NCBI GenBank assembly: GCA_900617975.1
Contig: UZAE01001880.1
Location: forward strand, 1-11,173
Reading direction: 5' to 3'
Source: Rodentolepis nana
Taxonomy: Eukaryota > Platyhelminthes > Cestoda > Cyclophyllidea > Hymenolepididae
DNA: 11,173 bases
The notes beneath the pieces are model-generated. The model saw only the letters and a list, made by a program, of their open reading frames with translations, was not told the DNA's origin and made no database searches. Below are positions 1-6,500 of this stretch, one piece after another (within the stretch, counting starts at the first letter, position 1; each line of letters starts with the position of its first letter). Both the position numbers and the translations under genes were made by a program.

Positions 1-21
1 TTGAGTACATGGTTTGCTTAG

Positions 22-78
22 TCTTCCAAAATGCAGAGTTCATTTTTCGGCGACGAATTAGGGGATTGGAATGATTAA
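22..78 (+). other. Possible terminal exon of an upstream gene (speculative)
   Basis: A pyrimidine-rich stretch ending in AG at 20-21 could be a splice acceptor. It is followed by 18 open codons ending in TAA at 76-78. The peptide ends FFGDELGDWND, an acidic C-terminus that I do not recognise. An ATTAAA at 74-79 overlaps the stop and is an odd place for a poly(A) signal. An open stretch this short could be chance. It is listed only because the window may begin just inside a neighbouring gene. Confidence 0.15.
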
Positions 79-318
79 AGCTTTAACTACAATTAATTTC
101 CCATCATCTTAGGTGCCGTGTTTACCATTCAGTAGTGAGTCAGTGTAGATAAAAGAATCTTGTTATTTGGCCTTGTGATAAGCGTCATGGAGCAGCATCT
201 ACTCGAAGGACATCCAAACAGTTTTCTTCCCAAACGGAAATTGCATATGATAATATCTGATTGATCTAGCAAGGGGAGTCATTAGCGAAGTGAATGCGCC
301 CAACGATGAGTAACAGTA
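79..318. other. Intergenic, nothing recognised
   Basis: AT-rich unique sequence without a convincing reading frame, RNA gene or repeat. It ends where the AT-rich tail of short-element copy A begins. Confidence 0.5.
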
Positions 319-584
319 TTTATTATATCAAATGACAGGCGTTATGATAGTTATCATTAGCCCTTTAGATGACTTCGGGCTTCATAGAGGGAAGGAACAT
401 CGAAGGGAAGAATGTCGAGAGGAGGGGGGGGGACAGAAGAGTGTTTTAAAGATGTAAAAGAGGCAGACACAAAGGTAGATGAAAGGTGAGGTGAGTACTA
501 TGAAAGTGGTCGAATATGACATGCAATGGGGTCAATTGCCGTTTTATAGACTTTTTTGCCGTATGAGTATACGTTGCCCAGGGA
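319..584 (-). repeat. Short interspersed element copy A, head-truncated
   Basis: One of six related copies. Strand is given in element orientation, with the AAAT-type tail taken as the 3' end. The tail side is at 319-335, followed on the plus strand by the near-palindrome ATGATAGTTATCAT and by the stretch GGGCTTCATAGAGGGAAG, both shared with copies B to D in whole or part. The head side reaches the short hairpin CGTATGAGTATACG at 560-573 and breaks off after CCCAGGG, so about 30-40 bp of the head seen in copy C is missing. It has no long reading frame. I found no clean target-site duplication. Confidence 0.75.
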
Positions 585-725
585 GTCATTTAAAAACTTG
601 CCACAAGAGATAGGTATAAGGCAGAACAACATATGTGGCAAATAAATCAGCGAGTTGTAGATCACATAAACGAATTTCTACATAGATGGTCAAAGAAGAA
701 ATGTCATTTTTCGAAGGGGGGAGGT

Positions 726-1012
726 GGTGTGCGATAGACGTAGATCACCCTGGGCAACGTTTACTCATAAGGCAAGAAAGTCTATTAACCGGCAGTTGAC
801 TTCTGACTTCAAATTACCATCACCCCACCATATGTCATATTCGACCCCTTTCACAGTACTCATCTTACCTTTTCTCGGTCTTTGTGTCTGTCATTTTTAT
901 ATCTGTGGATCACTCTTCTGACCCCTCCCTCCCCCCACTTTTGTCACATTGATGTTCCTCCCCCCTCTGTGAAGCCAAAAGTCAACTAAAGGGCTAATGA
1001 CAATTATCGTCT
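726..1012 (+). repeat. Short interspersed element copy B, tail-truncated
   Basis: This copy starts at GGTGTGCGATAGAC, the same head as copies C and E, and is inverted relative to copy A over most of its length. It shares the head, the CTGGGCAACG stretch, the central ATTCGACCCC, the C-rich middle and the GGGCTAATGA segment. It stops before the GCCTGCCATTTG and AAAT tail seen in C. The 65-codon open frame across it (724-921) is chance: it lies inside the repeat and is not conserved in the other copies. Confidence 0.75.
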
Positions 1013-1063
1013 CCTTTTTGTTGAAGCAAAATGAATTTGCTCTCTCGCTGCCTAAGGAGCCAT

Positions 1064-1083
1064 TTAAATTAATTAATTAATTG
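1064..1083. repeat. TTAA microsatellite
   Basis: About five imperfect units of TTAA between short-element copies B and C. A simple AT repeat with no further signal. Confidence 0.7.
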
Positions 1084-1128
1084 ATTTCACCGGGTCTTAA
1101 TGCGGCTTTCATATTTACCCCGTCATTA

Positions 1129-1141
1129 ATTTCCATCTACT
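1129..1141 (+). repeat. Target-site duplication, left of copy C
   Basis: The 13-mer ATTTCCATCTACT here recurs exactly at 1465-1477. The two copies bracket short-element copy C to the base, the footprint expected from target-primed reverse transcription. Confidence 0.9.
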
Positions 1142-1464
1142 GGTGTGTGCGATAGACTTACCTCCACGTGATGCACCCTGGGCAACGTATACCTATACGG
1201 CGAAAAAGTCTATTGACTGGCAGTTGACTTCTGGCATCAAACTACTATGGCCCGACTGCTTGTCATATTCGACCCCTTCACATAACTCATCTTACCTTTA
1301 CCTTTGTATCTGTTTGTCTCTTTTGCATCTATGAATCGTTCTTCTGTTCCCCACCCCTCGACTTTCTTCCACTTTGATTAACCTTCCCTCTATGAAGCCC
1401 GAAGTCAGCTAAATGGCTAATGATATCTATCAAAACGCCTGCCATTTGAAATAAATAAATAAAT
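1142..1464 (+). mobile_element. Full-length short interspersed element copy C (SINE-like, 323 bp)
   Basis: The best-preserved copy, with exact ends set by a perfect 13-bp target-site duplication. It starts GGTGTGTGCGATAGACTT and ends in AAAT repeats (about 1449-1464). The tail and the duplication are hallmarks of a non-LTR retroposon copied by target-primed reverse transcription. It encodes nothing: the 63-codon frame at 1143-1334 is incidental. The head folds into a nested stem (1151-1159 with 1206-1214, enclosing 1186-1199). A central ATTCGACCCC resembles part of an RNA polymerase III B box, but I see no good A box, so a tRNA origin is unproven. It could be a true SINE or an internally deleted derivative of a larger LINE. 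Confidence 0.85.
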
Positions 1465-1477
1465 ATTTCCATCTACT
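1465..1477 (+). repeat. Target-site duplication, right of copy C
   Basis: Exact second copy of the 13-mer ATTTCCATCTACT found at 1129-1141, directly after the AAAT tail. Confidence 0.9.
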
Positions 1478-1962
1478 AGTACCAATTTTCCAATAGATGA
1501 ATTTATGTCTTTTCAGTTTTGAAAATAAATTGTTTCTACCAACATGCCACTTGGCTTTGCACTCATGAAACCAGGATTCAACCACGGCCTGGATTGTATT
1601 TAAAGCTGATAACTACTTCAACATGGCGAATCAGTGATTTCGTTGATTCTACCGATTGAAACTTTGCTTCAAACAAATAATGTCTAATATACAGGACCCA
1701 AGTTTCAGGGCCTAGTCGCTGGCCTCATGACTATGAGAGTAGTTCAGGGGATTCCCTTCCGTGCTTGGCAACCGTGTCGGGTGTTCGTGTGATCAAAATA
1801 TCGAAAAATCACCAGAGTTAATTGAGCAATTAGTCAGAACAGCTGAAAATCATCTTAAGCATCCTTGACAACAGACGACGTTTTCTATCACTCTGCATTA
1901 TCTATCCAGGTTAATGTGGTACAGTTGTGATTTCTAAAATAATTTCTCAGATTCAAGAATGT
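1478..1962. other. Spacer between short elements, nothing recognised
   Basis: Unique AT-rich sequence with no sustained reading frame on either strand. A weak tRNA-like stretch near 1707-1760 did not hold up on inspection. Confidence 0.5.
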
Positions 1963-1972
1963 AACCTGTTAT
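1963..1972 (+). repeat. Target-site duplication beside tail of copy D
   Basis: The 10-mer AACCTGTTAT recurs at 2247-2256 on the other side of copy D. Confidence 0.75.
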
Positions 1973-2246
1973 TTATTTATTTATATCAAATGGCAGGCGT
2001 TATGATAGTTTTCATTAGCCCTTTAGCTGACAGAGGGAAAGGAACATCAAAGGCCAAAAAAACGAGAGAGGAGGGAGAGGAAGGGAAGAATGTTTCAAAG
2101 GTGTAAAATAGACAGACACAAAGGCAGAGAAAAGGTGGTTGAATGTAACATACAATGGGGTGTTGGTAATTAGAAGTGAGAAATCAACTGCCGATAAATA
2201 GACTTTTTGCCGTATGAGCATACGTTGCCTATCGCGCAGCCCATGA
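1973..2246 (-). mobile_element. Short interspersed element copy D with internal deletions
   Basis: On the plus strand this reads as ATTT repeats, then CAAATGGCAGGCG, the shared body, and the hairpin region CGTATGAGCATACG (2212-2225), so in element orientation it lies on the minus strand with its tail at 1973. A 10-bp direct duplication flanks it. Relative to copy C it lacks about 30 bp of the head (GCGATAG joins directly to GCAACG) and the TTCGGGCTTCAT segment near the tail. Both termini remain, so these look like internal deletions. The minus-strand open frame at 2015-2221 is incidental. Confidence 0.8.
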
Positions 2247-2256
2247 AACCTGTTAT
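2247..2256 (+). repeat. Target-site duplication beside head of copy D
   Basis: Second copy of AACCTGTTAT from 1963-1972, immediately after the head end of copy D. Confidence 0.75.
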
Positions 2257-3290
2257 AATTTCAGTGCAAACTGTGTAATTGGCTTCTTAATTATGTTAAT
2301 TATATCAAGCTTTCATTCTTTTGTTCCATAGAAAAATTTTTGAACTTCCACAAACACTTCATCACTGTAGATCACCAAGTAAAATGAATTTCCATGAAAA
2401 AAACTATCAGCTAATTCCATTGTCTTGAACTTATGGGAGAAAGTGAGTCTTTCTGTAGAAAGCTTGCATGATTTATCAATTTCTACTCAAGATGAGATTT
2501 GGAGGTTTATACACGATACCGCAGACATGTTGCTCCATGACTAGACACATTTCGCGTATGAAGTTGCAGCATGAGGCATGATTAAAGAAAATAGGGGGTG
2601 GAGAGGGTGGATCTCGATAATGGAAATGATCACGGCGTTTAGAATGCAATTAGACCCTAGTTAGGTCACCTAGGTACGCTCGACTATCCAAGTTAACAAG
2701 ATTAGTCAGATGACATTGTTTTAGCGCAAAAGATAAGCCTTGTTATGAAAAACAATGACACAATTATATAGAAATATATAAGCAATCGTAAATCTGCAAT
2801 ATTTTAATTAATTCCATTCATGATAAATGTTAGTGTTATCACCCAAATCAATATCATTTAATTGAGGAGAATAGCTGTCAAGACCTGAGTAGATCAACAA
2901 GGCTCTAAGAGAAATGTCATGACATCAAAATGACACTTAATTTGATCGTTGTACAGCACAATAATCAAGCAATTGGTGGCCAACGCTTCGACAGTTAAAT
3001 TTTGTGAGTTATTTACCGAATTGCTGCAAATGTATTTCTGAGATGGACAATGCTCATTTGCCGATTTCGTTAATGCAAAAGAGTCGATCCTGTGACTTGC
3101 GTGCTGTCCAAAAAGGGCAGAAATTTAGCCTTGACAGAGAAAATATGGCAGTCAAATTCAAATGAACAACGCTCCAATCAATGTGAATTTTGTTTATTTT
3201 AATTACCCTAATGATCGGGTGAGGTATTATTGATCTGAAAGTGTAAATGGCTAGAATTTAGGTTTTGCAGTGGGAAATAGTTGTTTATTT
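2257..3290. other. 5' flank of the transporter gene, no gene recognised
   Basis: About 1 kb of AT-rich unique sequence without a convincing exon, RNA gene or member of the short-element family. It should contain regulatory DNA for the downstream gene, but no specific site can be named beyond the TATA-like stretch annotated next. Confidence 0.4.
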
Positions 3291-3293
3291 TAG

Positions 3294-3302
3294 AGTATAT
3301 AT
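3294..3302 (+). promoter_or_regulatory. TATA-like sequence upstream of SLC33A1 (tentative)
   Basis: The stretch AGTATATAT lies about 80 bp upstream of the chosen ATG. It could be a core promoter element, but AT-rich genomes contain many such stretches by chance. The neighbouring pyrimidine-rich TTATTTTAG ending at 3293 could instead be a splice acceptor, in which case transcription starts further upstream. Confidence 0.2.
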
Positions 3303-3377
3303 CTAGACCCACACATAAGCTATCATTCACTAGTGGGATTCCCAACGCCATTAATCACTGCAATTTTGATCAGGAGT

Positions 3378-3500
3378 ATGACGATCGAAGAAGAAACGAA
3401 GTCGACAAATCAGCAGCGTCTCCTCTCACGAATTAGGCATTCACCGGTGTGGAAAGATTCCACAAATATCCTTCTTCTGGTTTTTCTCTACATGCTGCAG
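3378..3500 (+). CDS. SLC33A1: SLC33A1 exon 1
   Basis: Residues 1-41. A short charged N-terminus (about 30 residues) is followed by the start of the first membrane helix, ending YMLQ. The donor after 3500 reads CAG/GTATGT, phase 0. The human N-terminus is longer, so the cytosolic tail is reduced here. A possible acceptor (GATCAG ending at 3373) sits 4 nt before the ATG. Confidence 0.85.
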
Positions 3501-6500
3501 GTATGTTCACCTATTTTACATCTTTTATTTATCTTAACCTTTGAAATTATCTTGTTTTATTCTTACTAAAATACACACTTCTTATGAAAGCACATAAAAG
3601 AATCAAAAGAATGTATTCTTTTAATCCAAATTATCATGTGAACATATGTGTAAACTTAACTTTGCTTTAACTGGAATGTGTGAGACGCCGTACGTTTAAC
3701 GTGCTCAAAGGTAACGCATTTGGGTCGTCTAGAATAATTATATGAAGAGAAAGTATTGATGTAGAGACTTGCATCAAATCGGGGCTTCGAATATCACAAA
3801 TTTGAATGCATTTTAATGAAAAAACCATCAGCGATCTTTCTCAAATTCCCTCTTATCCCCTTTTGATTTGCATTTCTGATTTCGGTTTAGCACAATCCTC
3901 ACATTCTGATATTGAACATCTTTTTTCAGCAAATTAGATTACTCCTTTTAATTAGCTAAATTGTTTTGAAATTAACCTGAATCTAAATACTTGCCTTTCG
4001 CATCAAAAGTTCTAGAAGTTGGCACTGTCTTTATCTCAATTGCACAATCAGTAGCATCAAACTTTTTAATTGAATTTTTTCAAAATTTTCAATGTGGTAC
4101 CTGTAATGTGCTTATCCGCAAATTCAGAATTCACCGGTGCACAGTAGCACTCTTGATGCCAGAAGAAGTGGAGGAGTTGGCAGGATTCGAGTTTCATGAC
4201 ACAATCCTATTACTGTTGACCTAGTCAATCTCATGTGTGTGGCCTCACTCTGACCACGTTAGCGGTCAAATAAGGTCATGTGTGAAGAGACCTCTCAACA
4301 AACAAACAATCAATAATCATTTCAAGGTCAAAGTAAACGAAACCATCTTCATTGAATTATCCCTATCCAAATATCATCCCAATCATCACAACTTCAATGA
4401 ACGCATTCCACGTCATACGTGATGTGTCATTAATGCTATTAGGGTGATTTGTCAACTTCAGGGACAATTTCATGTTTGTTGATTTTGTCATGGAGATTGG
4501 AGAGGCTTATTCGAGGCTTATTTACGTAGCATTCTGCCACTGGCTAATGATTTTGTCTACATTGGTTGGGTGTCGGGAAGATATCATCAATTGGAAGATT
4601 AAAAGAACTGATTGTCGATATTTTTCTTTCGAATCCAAATTGTCTGTTTTGTGTGCACCACATCGATCTCTTAAGTGCAATACTCCAATTTACAATGTTA
4701 TTTTAATTTATTCAGTAGTATTTCATGGTTTGCTTTTAACGTAAAATGATGCCTAAGTCAAATATAACTCTATCATACTGATAGCGCGGCAATCTCTCTA
4801 TGGAGTTACCCTCTGCCTAAAGTGTCGACCAAACTATGTCTGGCCATATCGCAAGGATAACAGACTGGTGTTTTATTAATTTGGCTCCATTTTCTGTTTT
4901 CGATTTGTTTTTCACTTCTGTAGGGTATTCCCTTGGGTCTTTCATCGGTTGTTCCACTTTTACTACAATCCAACAAGAAAACTGCTAGTTATCGAGATGT
5001 AGGCATCTTTTCATGGGTTAATTGGACATTTTCACTCAAACTCATCTGGGCACCCTTCGTGGACACTTTCTATTTCAAGCGAATCGGTCGACGAAAGTCC
5101 TGGCTCATTCCTGTACAATTAGCTATTGGTGGTATTTGCTTCATTATCGGAGGTCAGGTTGACCGCTGGTTAGGTCGGCCTGTGGGTGATGCTTGGGGAC
5201 CCCTGGGAACCACTGGTGATGTCCAAATTTTTGCCCTCACTGCTGCATTTTTCAGTCTAAATTTCCTCGCTGCCACTCAAGATATCGTAGTGGATGGTTG
5301 GGCCATATCTATGCTATCCAAGTAAGAAATTCGTGTTCACTAACTCGACACTTTTAGGGAGAATCTTGGCTGGGCCCCAACTTGTCAAACCATTGGACAA
5401 ACCATTGGGTCATTACTTGGATTCACACTTTTTATGGTTTTTGAGTCCCCTGACATGTGCAACGACTACTTTCGTTCTTCCCCTATTCCTGGAAAAGGAT
5501 TCATCAGCTTCTCTGGTAGGTTGATAGAATATGGATCACAATTAACCCTCTTTCAATCGATTAGGTTTTCTTTACGCCTGTGGAGTGCTTTTTATTAGTT
5601 CAACAATTCTGATTGGTTTGTTTAAGAGAGAACTTGAAAATTCCAATCATGAGACGTCCTCACAAGTTGTTGATGTAACTGTGAATGAAAATGATGGCAA
5701 TGAAGAAGCCTCGCGTGATCCAGTTGGTTCCGAGGAGCTGGAATTACCATCAAACAAAGAAAATGAGATGTTAGAAGCGAAGAACGAAAATCAGACCACC
5801 ATGTTGAGGTGTAAATTCTTCTCTCGAGCTTACATATCAATGATCCGAATGTTGTTGCTGAAGCCAGTTCTTGTATATGTTGCATTCATCTTTTCACGAA
5901 ACGTAAGTTTTAAGTTGATTTTACTGCAAATATTTCCTATATTTGTGCAATATAATTATTCATGTTATCTTTGCCTAATAAGTTAGTTTTGCTTATATCG
6001 TAATCTATGTGCATATTATTTGCCTCAAATGGTACCTTTCCGTTGCAAAACTTAATTAGACAATTTTGCCACTGAATAGAATCCATCTGCTTCACAGAGG
6101 GAAGGTTCATTAAAGGCAGAAAATGTCGAAAAGTGGGGGGGGGGGGAAGAGGTGTAAAAGAGACAGACAGACACAAAGGTAGAGAAAAAATTAAGGTGGA
6201 AGTGGTCGAATATGTCTTTCAGTTGGGACTTTGTATTTTGAAGTGAGATGTCAACTGCCCAGGGTGCCCCACGTGAAGGTAAGACTTTCGCACACCCCCC
6301 CATTACACATCATTGAATCAATGAAAACTAAATCAACCCCACCCCCCACCCCCCTGAATATATAAGACCAAATGGTTAAGTTGATGCAGTTATTGGAAAG
6401 TGTGTAATCTAATATATTTATTGACCTTAATATATCCCCGCTGAATGCAATGATCACGTTGCTTTTTATCTCACTTTCAGGTCATTTTCCTAGCAAGTGA

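Noticed and set aside
273..590. GGGAGTCATT at 274-283 and 581-590 as a target duplication for copy A
   Set aside because: The left copy is about 35 bp from the element's tail and part of the right copy (the CCCAGGG junction) belongs to the element itself. A similar AGGAGCCATTTAAA occurs near 1056. Coincidence is likely.
1700..1790. tRNA-like stretch or SINE promoter
   Set aside because: Box A and box B matches are weak, the arms do not pair as a cloverleaf, and the stretch is not repeated in the window.
4472..4744. 90-codon plus-strand open frame, with those at 3991-4224 and 4237-4422
   Set aside because: All lie inside intron 1 of SLC33A1, match no family I recognise, and lack flanking splice sites that would keep the gene's frame.
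5622..6457. Minus-strand open frames opposite exon 4 and in intron 4
   Set aside because: One is the shadow of exon 4; the rest fall in repeat copy E and low-complexity sequence. None resembles a known protein.
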